64,000 bases of DNA from Oceanobacillus halotolerans (GCF_010993955.1 NZ_WIXL01000002.1:372001-436000), one strand, 5' to 3'. Shown: positions 39,054 to 48,840, counted from the stretch's first letter. The notes: generated by a model from the letters alone, not told the origin. Program-made: numbers and translations.

Positions 39054-40742
39054 TTATACCTTTTGATGTTTTTCTTTTTCTTCATCTATTAACTTTCGTC
39101 TTAATATTTTCCCTACAGCTGTTTTTGGTAGTTCATCGCGAAATTCGTAAATACGAGGAGCCTTATATGCCGCCAAATGCTTGCGGCAATAGTCATTAAG
39201 ATCTTTTTCATCTAATTGATACCCACTTTTTGTCACAACGTATGCTTTTACTGTTTCTCCTCGATATGGGTCAGGTATTCCAGCTACCACTGCCTCTTGA
39301 ATTCCTTCGTGCTCATATAAAACCTCTTCTACTTCTCTTGGATAGATATTGTAACCACCAGCTATAATCATATCCTTCTTTCGATCAACGATGTAAAAAT
39401 AGCCATTTTCATCCATATAGCCTAAATCACCAGTAAATAACCAACCTTCTTTTAAAACTTGTTTCGTTTCTTCTTCATTATTCCAGTACCCTTTCATTAC
39501 CTGTGGGCCTTTAACCGCGATCTCCCCAATCTCACCTACTTCTGCTTCTTCAAATACGTCTTCACTTATATGAAAAATCTTTGCATCTGTATCAGGCCAT
39601 GGAACACCTATACTCCCATTTACCCGTTTTTCCCAAACAAAATTAGCATGTGTTACTGGAGATGATTCTGTAAGACCATATCCTTCAACTAACCGTCCAC
39701 CTGTTACCTTTTCAAATTGCTCTTGCACCTCAACTGGTAATGGTGCTGAGCCGCTAATACAAGCTTCAATAGAGGATAAATTATATTTTTTTAAATTTGG
39801 GTGGTTTAAAAGTCCAACATAAATCGTTGGCGCACCAGGAAATAAAGTTGGTTTTTGTTTATGGATTGTTTTTAATACTTCCTCTGCATCAAATTTCGGT
39901 AATAAAACCATTTTGGATCCATTCATTATGGACATATTCATAACCGTTGTCATACCATATACGTGGAAAAATGGTAAGACACCTAACACAACTTCTTTTC
40001 CATGCCTTGTTTTGTACAACCATTTATCACACATTTGGACATTTGCGACTAAGTTATGATGTGTTAACATAACCCCTTTTGGATGTCCAGTTGTTCCGCC
40101 AGTATACTGCAATAAAGCTAAATCTTCTTTTGGATCAATAGGAACTTCCTTATAGGAGGTGCTCGCTTTTTCCATGATTGACTTCCACACATGTGTTTCC
40201 TCGGAAGGATCTACTCTAACGACCATATTGTACTCTTTCTTTTGAATAAATGGATAAATAATATTTTTTGGAAATGGCAAATAATCCTTAATACCCGTAA
40301 CAATCATATGATCTACTTCTGTATTTCCTCTTACATTTGTAACACGTGGTACTAAAATATCTAGGCAAACGATAAAACGCGCACCAGAGTCCTCTAGCTG
40401 ATATTCTAACTCCCGTTCTTTGTATAGTGGATTGGTTTGCACGACAATCCCACCAGCCAATAGTGTACCATAATAACTAATAACGGCTTGTGGACAATTT
40501 GGTAGCATTACTGCAACACGATCCCCTTTTTCAAGACCTAACGATTGCAAATAATTTGCGAATCTTTTCGCTTGTTCTGCCACTTCATGAAACGTAAGTT
40601 CCTTCCCCATAAAATAAAGCGCTTTCTTTTGTGCGTAACGATCTGCACTTTCCATTAAATACTCATGTAATCCTCTTTGGTCGTAGTCTATACTGTGTGG
40701 GATTTCTTTTGGATAATGCGCATGCCATAAACGTTCTTCCAC
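39054..40742 (-). CDS. lcfA: Long-chain acyl-CoA synthetase
   Basis: 562 residues. Activates long-chain fatty acids as CoA esters via an acyl-AMP. AMP-binding motifs: YTGGTTGHPKGVMLTH (about 212-227), GYGLTESSPV, TGDLGYMDENGYFYIVDRKKDMI and the C-terminal lysine region TAVGKILRRKL. The GTG start follows GGAGGAGAGG. Upstream of fadR on the same strand as in B. subtilis, but separated from it by a terminator. Confidence 0.96.
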   Translation of the reverse strand: MEERLWHAHYPKEIPHSIDYDQRGLHEYLMESADRYAQKKALYFMGKELTFHEVAEQAKRFANYLQSLGLEKGDRVAVMLPNCPQAVISYYGTLLAGGIVVQTNPLYKERELEYQLEDSGARFIVCLDILVPRVTNVRGNTEVDHMIVTGIKDYLPFPKNIIYPFIQKKEYNMVVRVDPSEETHVWKSIMEKASTSYKEVPIDPKEDLALLQYTGGTTGHPKGVMLTHHNLVANVQMCDKWLYKTRHGKEVVLGVLPFFHVYGMTTVMNMSIMNGSKMVLLPKFDAEEVLKTIHKQKPTLFPGAPTIYVGLLNHPNLKKYNLSSIEACISGSAPLPVEVQEQFEKVTGGRLVEGYGLTESSPVTHANFVWEKRVNGSIGVPWPDTDAKIFHISEDVFEEAEVGEIGEIAVKGPQVMKGYWNNEEETKQVLKEGWLFTGDLGYMDENGYFYIVDRKKDMIIAGGYNIYPREVEEVLYEHEGIQEAVVAGIPDPYRGETVKAYVVTKSGYQLDEKDLNDYCRKHLAAYKAPRIYEFRDELPKTAVGKILRRKLIDEEKEKHQKV

Positions 40743-41060
40743 AATTACCTCTCCTCCTTTTTATAGTCTTAATACCATTATACCGATTAATCTATATTTT
40801 TTAAATATTTTATAAGTTTTTATCGTAAAAAAATGCAGCATTCAATTATATTGTATAAAGAATGCCACATTTTATGTTTTGATTTTCTTTTTTAAAAGTA
40901 CTAAAGCATAAAAGCAAACTTCTGATTTCTAAGCTGTTACATTTACCAATAAGAATCTTAGTTGTCTGTTGAAAAGCGAAGTGTTTTCCATAGCGGTAAT
41001 AAGACGTATAATATATAAGATGCGTCATTAAAAAATAATAGAAAGTATACGAAAAGAGAC
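40743..41060. other. Spacer with R1 right-end fragment
   Basis: About 320 bases with no credible gene. The part next to the small membrane-peptide frame (about 40975-41058) contains GTGTTTTCC..., CGTATAATATATAAGATGCG and GTATACGAAAAGAG, matching the right half of R1 elements. Confidence 0.55.
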
Positions 41061-41138
41061 TTAAATTAAGTAAATAACACCTATAATTAAAAAAATAACT
41101 GCTACTGCGATTAAAATTTTTGCTAATGTTTCTAACAA
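41061..41138 (-). CDS. Candidate 25-residue single-span membrane peptide
   Basis: A short frame that starts 11 bases after the yshE stop and is preceded by GAGGTG eight bases before a TTG. It reads LETLAKILIAVAVIFLIIGV with IYLI at the end, so almost the whole peptide is one hydrophobic helix. The stop lies at the right edge of an R1 fragment. It may form a two-gene unit with yshE. No known family is recognised; the evidence is ribosome-site spacing and composition only. Confidence 0.45.
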   Translation of the reverse strand: MLETLAKILIAVAVIFLIIGVIYLI

Positions 41139-41149
41139 ATTATGTCACC

Positions 41150-41557
41150 TCACCCTATGCTTGCACCAATGACGAAAGATAGACCAATCGAAATAACCAT
41201 CGAAATAAATCCAACTGCTTTATTTCCCTTTCCAATTTCTTGATCTACTTTAATGGTTGGTGTCAGAAATTCAAACAATACATAGCCTAACAATAATAAG
41301 AAAAAGCCAAAAACTCCCCAGCCAACACTTTGTAATAAAGTGTCATTATGTTCAATTGAGTAACGGAAAATAATGGAAATACCTAGTAGTTTTCCCCCTG
41401 TTGCCATAGCAACTGCAATATTCCCTTTATTAATTTCCTTCCAATTCTTATACGATGTAATTAGCTCAAAGATCGCTAAAAAAAGAATCGAGCAAAGAAT
41501 AACGACACTATATCGTGCAGCTGTTTCGACGTGTATGTTTTCCCAGAAACCTTCCAC
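41150..41557 (-). CDS. yshE: YshE, DUF350 membrane protein
   Basis: 135 residues with four membrane segments arranged as two DUF350-like halves (KGNIAVAMATGGKLLGISIIFRYS; KGNKAVGFISMVISIGLSFVIG). Position between mutS2 and lcfA is as in B. subtilis yshE. GTG start after GGGGAGAGGTG. Function unknown. Confidence 0.88.
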   Translation of the reverse strand: MEGFWENIHVETAARYSVVILCSILFLAIFELITSYKNWKEINKGNIAVAMATGGKLLGISIIFRYSIEHNDTLLQSVGWGVFGFFLLLLGYVLFEFLTPTIKVDQEIGKGNKAVGFISMVISIGLSFVIGASIG

Positions 41558-41588
41558 TCCAAAACACCTCTCCCCTTATGTTCGGAAT

Positions 41589-43934
41589 TTAACGTAATTC
41601 CAATACGGTAACTCCACTACCACCTTCACCACTGGATCCTGCTCGATAAGATTTAATATTTGGATGTTTAGTGGCAAATTCTTGTACTCCCTTACGCAAT
41701 GCTCCAGTTCCTTTACCATGAATAATAGACACTTTTTCATAACCTGCCAATACCGTGTCATCGATATATTTTTCTAATTGCCAAATTGCATCCTCATATC
41801 GTTGACCACGTAAATCAAGTTCTGTCTTAACATGGTAGCTGTTCCCCTTTACCGTAGCTAATGGACGGGTAGGTTGTTGTTTCCTCGTTTGTTTAACGCG
41901 TTTTAAATCATTTCGTTTCACTTTCGCTTTCATAATACCTACTTGAACAAGATATTCATCATCAGAAACTTTTTCTAAAACCGTTCCTTGTTGATTTACG
42001 GTTAATAGAATAATTTCATCTCCTGGCTGCAACGACTCTTCCTTTGTATTGACATTCTTTTCTTCCTTATTTTTCTTCTTCACTAAGTTGGGTTTTGCGT
42101 CATCAAGTAATTTCTTCGCTTCAATCCACTCATGTTCTTTAAATGCACTTTCTGTTTTCATATTTTTGATTTCCTCAACAATAAGTGCTGCTTCATCTCG
42201 AGCTTTTTGAAGTGCCTTTTCTGCTTTTTCTTCCGCTTTTTTATATAATGTTTCGCGCACTTCGTTAAACCGATTCCATTCATTTTTTAGATCTCGATGC
42301 AGTTTTTCACTTTCTTCTAGTACTTGATGTGCTTCTTCATATTCCTTTTCGGCCTGCTTTTTGGACTGTTCTAAAGAAGCAATCATATTTTCAACATTTT
42401 TGGAATCAATCCCGATATGGCTTTTTGCTTGCTCAATGATGGCATCACTTAACCCTAACCGTTTTGAGATGTCAAAGGCATTACTTCTACCTGGCACGCC
42501 AATTAGTAAACGATAGGTCGGCTCAAGTGTTTCCACATTAAATTCAACTGAGGCGTTTACGACATTGTCACGATTATAACCATACGCTTTTAATTCAGGA
42601 TAGTGGGTAGTTGCAATTACACGTGCACCCTTTGAGATAGCATTATCTAAAATAGACATTGCTAAAGCTGCACCTTCTTGCGGATCTGTGCCTGCTCCCA
42701 GTTCATCAAACAACACAAGTGATTGGTGATCCACTTTGTTCATAATATTTACGATGTTCGTCATATGGGAGGAAAACGTACTTAAATTCTGTTCTATTGA
42801 TTGTTCATCACCAATATCAGCAAAAACATGCTCAAATAAAGCCATTTCACAGCCATCCAATGCCGGAATTTGTAACCCAGACTGAGCCATTAACGTACAG
42901 ATCCCAACCATCTTCAATGTTACTGTTTTACCACCAGTATTTGGTCCTGTGATAACGATGGCTGTATAACCTTTTCCTAACTCAATATCGTTTGCTACCA
43001 CTTCATCAGATGGAATTAAAGGGTGTCTTGCTTGTTGCATTTTTATATAACCATCTTGATTAATCATTGGCAGAGATGCTTTCATATTACTAGCAAGTTT
43101 TGCACGAGCAAAGATAAAATCAATCTGTGCTAATACAGTGACATTATCTAGTAAATAGGTTTCATGATTAGCGATTTGTTCGGTCAGCATACGTAAAATA
43201 CGTTCTATCTCTGTTTGTTCATTTGCCTTTGCCTCTTGTAATTGATTGTTTAAATCAACAACAGCTTTTGGTTCCATAAATAATGTAGCACCAGACGTTG
43301 ATTGATCATGGACAATTCCTCCGATTGCACCTCTGTATTCTTGCTTGACGGGAAGAACATATCGATCATTCCGGATCGTGATGATAGCATCAGAAAGCAT
43401 ATTACTCTTTGTTTTTGTATAGTTATCTAATTTGTCTCGAAGTCTAGACTCAAATGTTCTAATTGATGAACGTATACTACGTAATTTAACAGATGCACTA
43501 TCCATCACATGTCCATGATCATCTATACAACTTTTAATTTGTGTCTCTAAATCACGTAATGGATAAATCTGTTCGTTTAAATTACTTAGAATAGGCAATG
43601 ATTCGTCTAGTTTCTCCATAAAACGTTTTACTTGTCGGCCACCATAAATTGTGTTTGCCACATCTAAACATTCTTCAGCCGCTAGTATACCACCGATTGT
43701 AGATCGTTTTACACTTGGCCGTATGTCTGATATTCCTCCTAATGGGATCGATTCATTCAGCCGAATTATCGTTCTAGCTTCATCTGTTTCTGCTTGCATA
43801 TGATTTACTTCATCTAATTCAGTAGATGGTTTTAATGTCATACATAAATCTTTACCTAATGATGTTGCTGCTTCACTTGATAACAATTGAATTATTTTAT
43901 CAAATTCCAGTATACGAAAGATCCGTTCATTCAT
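41589..43934 (-). CDS. mutS2: Endonuclease MutS2
   Basis: 781 residues. A MutS homologue without mismatch-recognition domain, linked to ribosome-collision rescue and recombination control in Firmicutes. Walker [13 protein letters not shown] (about 330-341), Walker [20 protein letters not shown], a coiled-coil/KOW-like middle, and a C-terminal Smr domain (about 705-781) with [12 protein letters not shown] and [15 protein letters not shown]. Follows polX by 12 bases. Confidence 0.96.
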   Translation of the reverse strand: MNERIFRILEFDKIIQLLSSEAATSLGKDLCMTLKPSTELDEVNHMQAETDEARTIIRLNESIPLGGISDIRPSVKRSTIGGILAAEECLDVANTIYGGRQVKRFMEKLDESLPILSNLNEQIYPLRDLETQIKSCIDDHGHVMDSASVKLRSIRSSIRTFESRLRDKLDNYTKTKSNMLSDAIITIRNDRYVLPVKQEYRGAIGGIVHDQSTSGATLFMEPKAVVDLNNQLQEAKANEQTEIERILRMLTEQIANHETYLLDNVTVLAQIDFIFARAKLASNMKASLPMINQDGYIKMQQARHPLIPSDEVVANDIELGKGYTAIVITGPNTGGKTVTLKMVGICTLMAQSGLQIPALDGCEMALFEHVFADIGDEQSIEQNLSTFSSHMTNIVNIMNKVDHQSLVLFDELGAGTDPQEGAALAMSILDNAISKGARVIATTHYPELKAYGYNRDNVVNASVEFNVETLEPTYRLLIGVPGRSNAFDISKRLGLSDAIIEQAKSHIGIDSKNVENMIASLEQSKKQAEKEYEEAHQVLEESEKLHRDLKNEWNRFNEVRETLYKKAEEKAEKALQKARDEAALIVEEIKNMKTESAFKEHEWIEAKKLLDDAKPNLVKKKNKEEKNVNTKEESLQPGDEIILLTVNQQGTVLEKVSDDEYLVQVGIMKAKVKRNDLKRVKQTRKQQPTRPLATVKGNSYHVKTELDLRGQRYEDAIWQLEKYIDDTVLAGYEKVSIIHGKGTGALRKGVQEFATKHPNIKSYRAGSSGEGGSGVTVLELR

Positions 43935-43946
43935 GACGACTTACTC

Positions 43947-45665
43947 CTATCTATTACGGTTAATCCATTCTATAAGTTTCTCTTTTGGCCAAGTATTTAT
44001 GACTGTTTCTTTTTGCAGCCAACCTTTTCTTGCAACCCCAACACCATATTCCATATGATCCAGCATACGATAATCATGTGCATCGGTATTAATAAAGATT
44101 TTGACTCCTTCTTCCTGCGCTTTTCTAACCCAATGAGCTGCTAAATCTAGTCGATTAGGATTAGCATTTATTTCGAGTGCTGTATCGGTTTCGTATGCTC
44201 GTTGAATTAATCGCTCAAGGTCTACATCATACCCCTGGCGTCTTCCGATCAAACGACCTGTAGGGTGTGCAATTAACGAAATATATGGATTTTCTAATGC
44301 CGCTTCCAATCGTTCCATTATTTTCGCTTGCGATTGATTAAAACTTGAGTGGATGGAGCCAATGACAAAGTCCATTTCCTGTAAAAAATCATCGGAAAAA
44401 TCTAACTGGCCATCTGGCAAAATATCCATCTCAACACCAGCAAATAGTTGAATATCATTATATTGTTGGTTAAGTCTATCTATTTCTTCTCGTTGTTTCC
44501 GCAGTCTAGTTTCATTTAATCCATTTGCAACACGTAGATATTTGGAATGGTCTGTTATAGCCATGTACTCATATCCTTTTGCTCGGACACGGTTAACCAT
44601 TTCTTCTATTGACTGTGCACCATCACTCCAGGTTGAGTGCATATGCATGTCACCACGTATATCAGCCAGCTCGATTAATTTAATGTTTTCCTTAAACGCT
44701 TCTACCTCACCTGTATTTTCTCTCACTTCAGGTGGAATATAATGAAGATCAAAGTGATGAAAGAATGCCTGTTCACTTGTAAAGGTTAGGACTTCACCAG
44801 TATTATCCTTTTCAATTCCATATTCACTAATTTTTTCACCACGTTTCTTTGCTAATTGTCTCATCGCTACATTATGGTCTTTTGAGCCAGTAAAATGGTG
44901 CAAAGTAGTGGCAAATTCTTGTTCGGTAACCAAACGAAAATCGACATTGATTTCATATACTTCATCAAGTGTAATCGAAACCTTCGTATCTCCACTAGCA
45001 ATCACATCTTTTATACTATCAAATTGAACTAAGGCTTCCTTAACAGTTGTTGTGTTTTCTGTTGCAATAATAAAGTCGATATCCTTCACGGTTTCTCGCA
45101 TTCTACGCAAGCTTCCTGCCCGTGAGAATCGCTCAATTTCCGGTATTGTTTCTAAATATGCCTCTATCCTTTCTGCAATTGGCAACATATGAGCTATCGG
45201 AATTCGCTCAGGTCGATTACCTGCGTCCTCTAGAGCAGCAAGGATCTTTTCAGCAGTCTTCTTACCAAAGCCAGCTAGTTGTTCCACTTCTCCTTTTTCA
45301 CAAGCTTCTTTTAATGATGCCGCGTCTGAGACACCAAGTTCTTGATATAACTTGGCCAATTTTTTTCCGCCTAGGCCAGGTAAATGTAATAAAGGCACTA
45401 ACCCTTGTGGCACTTCTTTTTCTAATTGAATTAAGGTATCAGAAACACCTTCTTTTATATACGATTCAATGACTGTACTAGTTCCTTTCCCAATCCCTTT
45501 TAATTTGGTAAAATCATTAATTTCCGATAAGGAGCGATCATCTCGTTCTAAGGCTTGAGCTGCTTTCCGATAAGCAGATATTTTAAATGGATTTTCACCC
45601 TTTAATTCGAGGTATATCGCTATTTTTTCTAAAAGTTTAATCACATCTTTTTTGTTAACAGTCAT
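43947..45665 (-). CDS. polX: DNA polymerase/3'-5' exonuclease PolX
   Basis: 572 residues from ATG 45665, nine bases after AGAAGGTG; GTG 45677 is an alternative. N-terminal family-X polymerase (helix-hairpin-helix FTKLKGIGKGTSTVIESYI; metal aspartates in SLRRMRETVKDIDFIIA) joined to a C-terminal PHP exonuclease (DMHMHSTWSDGAQSIEEMV; SLIAHPTGRLIGRRQGYDVD; INTDAHD). Acts in base-excision repair. In B. subtilis it is yshC. Confidence 0.96.
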   Translation of the reverse strand: MTVNKKDVIKLLEKIAIYLELKGENPFKISAYRKAAQALERDDRSLSEINDFTKLKGIGKGTSTVIESYIKEGVSDTLIQLEKEVPQGLVPLLHLPGLGGKKLAKLYQELGVSDAASLKEACEKGEVEQLAGFGKKTAEKILAALEDAGNRPERIPIAHMLPIAERIEAYLETIPEIERFSRAGSLRRMRETVKDIDFIIATENTTTVKEALVQFDSIKDVIASGDTKVSITLDEVYEINVDFRLVTEQEFATTLHHFTGSKDHNVAMRQLAKKRGEKISEYGIEKDNTGEVLTFTSEQAFFHHFDLHYIPPEVRENTGEVEAFKENIKLIELADIRGDMHMHSTWSDGAQSIEEMVNRVRAKGYEYMAITDHSKYLRVANGLNETRLRKQREEIDRLNQQYNDIQLFAGVEMDILPDGQLDFSDDFLQEMDFVIGSIHSSFNQSQAKIMERLEAALENPYISLIAHPTGRLIGRRQGYDVDLERLIQRAYETDTALEINANPNRLDLAAHWVRKAQEEGVKIFINTDAHDYRMLDHMEYGVGVARKGWLQKETVINTWPKEKLIEWINRNR

Positions 45666-45796
45666 GAGTTCATTCACCTTCTCTTATATCTACTCTTCTA
45701 CAAATGAAAAGACTGATTCATTTTAGTTACATTGTACACGACATGCCAATGCTACCCCTAATACTTTGAATCAGTCTAAATTATTTCTTTTATGTA

Positions 45797-46025
45797 GGCT
45801 GTTTTCTAACAGATTGTTGCTTTTTCCAGTATTAATCATCCTGAAAGTTGATAGATTATGCGTCTTAAAATTGCGTTATTGATTTCCACTTCGGAAAGCG
45901 AGTATTTTAACACAGCGGTGGATTAGCACTCATCTTAAAAAGGATGGAAGTAAGTTAAAGAAAATTACGACTCATAATATTTAAGATGCGCGGTTAAGAA
46001 TGCAACAAAGTATACGAAAATAGCC
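45797..46025 (+). mobile_element. R1 element, complete copy (229 bp)
   Basis: Starts GGCTGTTTTCTAACAGATTG and ends CAAAGTATACGAAAATAGCC. It is flanked by 8-bp repeats TTTATGTA (45789-45796) and TTTATGCA (46026-46033), with 7 of 8 bases alike. The right-hand repeat overlaps the cvpA stop codon, so it sits exactly at the end of that gene. It occupies the spacer between cvpA and polX. Confidence 0.75.
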
Positions 46026-46026
46026 T

Positions 46027-46581
46027 TTATGCATCAAACATACTTTCTAATTGAGTGAACCATAGTGTTTTTACTTGTTCGGATAAGATCGGCGTTTTCT
46101 CCACAATAAATTGAGCAACCGTAGAATGGTCAATCCAAACTTGAATACTTGAAATTGGGGTTAAAGCTAAAATAAACAAGATAACAAAGATAATCAAATA
46201 CACTTCTAAAAATCCTAACACAGCACCAAGTATTCCATTAATTGAACTTAAAATAGGCAAAGATGCTACAAAATCTAACATAGAAGCAATGATTTGTAAG
46301 ACAATTTTTACACTGAAAAATATAGCAGCAAATGCAATTGCATTATAAAAAGCTGTTTCGAGTGGATCTGATTGTAAAAATATTGCCCATGCGCTATCAC
46401 TACCTAATTCAGGATATGGAATCCAGAGTGAAAACATTTCTGCGAGATTATCATAGTAGATTGTTGCAAGAATAAATGCGATTATAAATCCTAATAAGTG
46501 GAATACTTGTAAAATAAAACCCCTTTTTAAGCCAATAAAAAAACCTAAAATCAATAATATAATTAAAATAAAATCAACCAT
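46027..46581 (-). CDS. cvpA: CvpA-family membrane protein (YshB)
   Basis: 184 residues with four predicted membrane helices. FILIILLILGFFIGLKRGFILQVFHLLGFIIAFILA at the N-terminus is the CvpA/colicin V production family signature. Position between zapA and polX matches B. subtilis yshB. The molecular role is unknown. The stop codon abuts an R1 insertion. Confidence 0.9.
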   Translation of the reverse strand: MVDFILIILLILGFFIGLKRGFILQVFHLLGFIIAFILATIYYDNLAEMFSLWIPYPELGSDSAWAIFLQSDPLETAFYNAIAFAAIFFSVKIVLQIIASMLDFVASLPILSSINGILGAVLGFLEVYLIIFVILFILALTPISSIQVWIDHSTVAQFIVEKTPILSEQVKTLWFTQLESMFDA

Positions 46582-46587
46582 AGTCTA

Positions 46588-46848
46588 TTAATCCTCTTTC
46601 TCTTTCTTAGAACCTAACAGAGAAGCGTATTCCTCTTTTAACTTTAAATAATCATTCATTGTATTAACCGCTGTTAAAACCGCTAATTTAGTTGTATCTA
46701 ATTTCGGATTTGCTTCTTGAATCTCCCGCATCTTTTGATCAACAAGGCTTGCAACTAAACGAACATGGTGCGGTGACTCTGTTCCAATTACGGTATAAGG
46801 TTTATTATGTATATCAACTGTTACCCGTGTTTTATCATTTTGGGCCAC
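46588..46848 (-). CDS. zapA: Cell-division protein ZapA
   Basis: 86 residues. Promotes FtsZ bundling at the division site. RVTVDIHNKPYTVIGTESPHHVRLVASLVDQKM forms the N-terminal domain, followed by a coiled-coil helix. GTG start after CAGGAGGG. Followed 6 bases later by cvpA. Confidence 0.93.
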   Translation of the reverse strand: MAQNDKTRVTVDIHNKPYTVIGTESPHHVRLVASLVDQKMREIQEANPKLDTTKLAVLTAVNTMNDYLKLKEEYASLLGSKKEKED

Positions 46849-46934
46849 AAGGATACCCTCCTGTGAGAAAAATTATTCACTTTATCTTAACATGAAGGAC
46901 AGCATTTAGGAAACTGTTCATGATAAAAATAATT

Positions 46935-47386
46935 GGCTGTTTTCTAAAAGATTGTTGCTCCCAAGTATGAAATGTCTTGCATATAGGATGTATTATACGC
47001 AATAAATGCTCCGTTAATTTCCGCTCCAGACAGTCGCTTTCACCAGGCACGGCCTCAGCCTCCTCGGAAGAAAACCACTTCCTGTGGGATCTTCAGCTGT
47101 TGTTTTTTCCGCAGGAGTCGACTGTCTTACGCTCCAATCAACTATCGTATAAACATAATATTTAATAGGAAATGTTGATCAAATCAGTGGAGGAAATATA
47201 CGTAGACTCCAACGGGAGGAAAGGCCTAGATGAGACCCCGCAAACGAGGAACGAGTTGAGGAGGCTCAGCAGCCACCCGTGGAAAGCGAAGTATATTTCC
47301 GGAACGGATAAATGCTCTAAACATCATTTACTGCGCACAATATAGATTATACGACGTAGAAAACAACAAAGTATGCGAAAAGCACC
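46935..47386 (+). mobile_element. R1 element, complete copy with two hairpin modules (452 bp)
   Basis: Flanked by the exact 8-bp direct repeat AAATAATT (46927-46934 and 47387-47394). Begins GGCTGTTTTCTAAAAGATTG and ends CAAAGTATGCGAAAAGCACC. Inside are two long hairpins: type I with arms GACAGTCG / CGACTGTC (47029-47126) and type II with arms GGAAATATAC / GTATATTTCC (47202-47300). It lies between divergent zapA and rnhC. No protein is encoded. Confidence 0.8.
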
Positions 47387-47453
47387 AAATAATTTAACTT
47401 TTCCTACACGTTTGCTATAGTCAAGTTATGCTACATATAAAGGAGCGACAATA

Positions 47454-48386
47454 ATGCCACAACGCGTTTATACATTACCAACTAATAAAATACAAAAGAT
47501 GAAAGAATTTTACAAGAATGAACTACAATCAACACCTCAAGGGGCAATCTTTCGTGCTAAAACAAAAAACGCTGTTATAACAGGATATAAATCTGGAAAA
47601 GTATTATTTCAAGGTTCTTCACCAGAAATAGAAGTTAAAAAATGGGATCTTGGTTTAGAAAAAGCTAAACATACACCTAAACACAAACAAACAAGAGCAC
47701 ATTCCTTTACTCCCCCTCATATACTATATTCCAGTAGCCATATAGGCTCAGATGAGGCTGGAACTGGTGATTACTTTGGGCCTATTACAGTTGCTTGTGC
47801 CTTTGTTCCACACGATCAAATACAAACCTTGAAACAACTGGGTGTGCAAGACTCCAAAAACCTGACAGATCGCACCATTCGTTCAATAGCAAAGGATATT
47901 ATTAAACTTAACATTCCTTATGCATTATTAGTATTACATAACGAGAAATATAACCGCCTTCAGCGAAAAGGGTGGTCACAAGGAAAAATGAAAGCAATGC
48001 TACACCACCATGCAATCAATAAACTATTACAAAAAATAAACAACCAACCTAATGACGGAATTTTAATCGACCAGTTTTGTGAACCAGCTGTATACCAAAA
48101 ATATCTCGCTTCTGAAAACGAGTCACTACCATCAAATACCTACTTTTTGACAAAGGCAGAAAGCCATTCGATTGCTGTTGCAGCTGGTTCCATTATTGCT
48201 AGGACAAGCTTTTTAAAAGAGATGGATAAACTGTCAGCAGAAACAGGAATGGATTTACCAAAAGGAGCATCGTCAAAAGTAGATCAAGTGATTGCAAAGG
48301 TTATCAAAAAATATGGAAAAGAATCATTATCCCAAATTGCAAAAGTACACTTTGCTAATACACACAAAGCAGAAAAATATTTATAA
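47454..48386 (+). CDS. rnhC: Ribonuclease HIII
   Basis: 310 residues. Degrades RNA in RNA-DNA hybrids. The N-terminal TBP-like substrate domain (about 1-85) is followed by the RNase H core starting IGSDEAGTGDYFGP (catalytic D, E), ILIDQFCEP and AESHSIAVAAGSIIAR. The ATG follows AAGGAGCGA. An R1 element begins right after the stop codon, and that stop is part of its target duplication. Confidence 0.96.
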   Translation: MPQRVYTLPTNKIQKMKEFYKNELQSTPQGAIFRAKTKNAVITGYKSGKVLFQGSSPEIEVKKWDLGLEKAKHTPKHKQTRAHSFTPPHILYSSSHIGSDEAGTGDYFGPITVACAFVPHDQIQTLKQLGVQDSKNLTDRTIRSIAKDIIKLNIPYALLVLHNEKYNRLQRKGWSQGKMKAMLHHHAINKLLQKINNQPNDGILIDQFCEPAVYQKYLASENESLPSNTYFLTKAESHSIAVAAGSIIARTSFLKEMDKLSAETGMDLPKGASSKVDQVIAKVIKKYGKESLSQIAKVHFANTHKAEKYL

Positions 48387-48796
48387 AGCTATTTACTAAA
48401 CGATTGTTGTTTTTTCAAGTTTATATCTTAATGCATAGTTAATAAATTATGCGTCGTAAATGTTTGGCATGACTTCCTTCCATCCTTTATAAGGTGAGTA
48501 CTAAACCAACGCTGCGGAAAACACTCGCTTTCACCATGGGCACAAGTGCGACATCTGTTCAAACTCTCTCTGTTTGTTTTCACAGTGTCTTCTTTGCCAC
48601 GGGGAACGCTTCAGCCTCCTTGCGAGCATTGTCTAGGTCCAGCGCCTCCCCCCCTCGATGCCTTAAGTCAATCCTCATTGCGCGCAAAATAGCGCCACGC
48701 CGAGGCTCGGCTTAAGCTTGGTGAGGTAAGAAACAAAACGTCCCACTGCATAAGTGCAACTAAGGCTTTCGCCATAAGAACTTGACTAGAAGAGCC
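48387..48796 (+). mobile_element. R1 element with nested R7 and R2 (410 bp)
   Basis: Flanked by the exact 8-bp direct repeat ATTTATAA (48379-48386 and 48797-48804); the left repeat contains the rnhC stop codon. The left end is AGCTATTTACTAAACGATTG, a diverged R1 end, and the right end is GACTAGAAGAGCC. Inside are an R7 module (about 48541-48605, AGTGCGACATCTGTTCAAAC) and most of an R2 repeat (48622-48790). Confidence 0.7.
48622..48790 (+). repeat. R2 repeat nested in R1
   Basis: Runs from GTCTAGGTCCAGCGCC through TTAAGTCAATCCTCATT, CACGCCGAGGCTCGGCTTAA and CTGCATAAGTGCAACTAAGG. It matches 63652-63830 in the same orientation and 27846-28025 in the opposite one. Confidence 0.7.
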
Positions 48797-48807
48797 ATTT
48801 ATAAAAA

Positions 48808-48840
48808 ACAAAGGTATGGCGTATCACACCATACCTTTGT
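48808..48840. terminator. pheT terminator
   Basis: Perfect 12-bp stem ACAAAGGTATGG / CCATACCTTTGT (48808-48819 with 48829-48840), with A-run and T-run on the two sides, so functional in both directions. Confidence 0.85.

Noticed and set aside
40846-41028. 60-codon minus-strand frame between lcfA and yshE
   Set aside because: Low-complexity composition, no ribosome site, overlaps an R1 fragment.
48494-48715. 73-codon plus-strand frame after rnhC
   Set aside because: Repeat-derived (R7 and R2 in an R1 element), no ribosome site.
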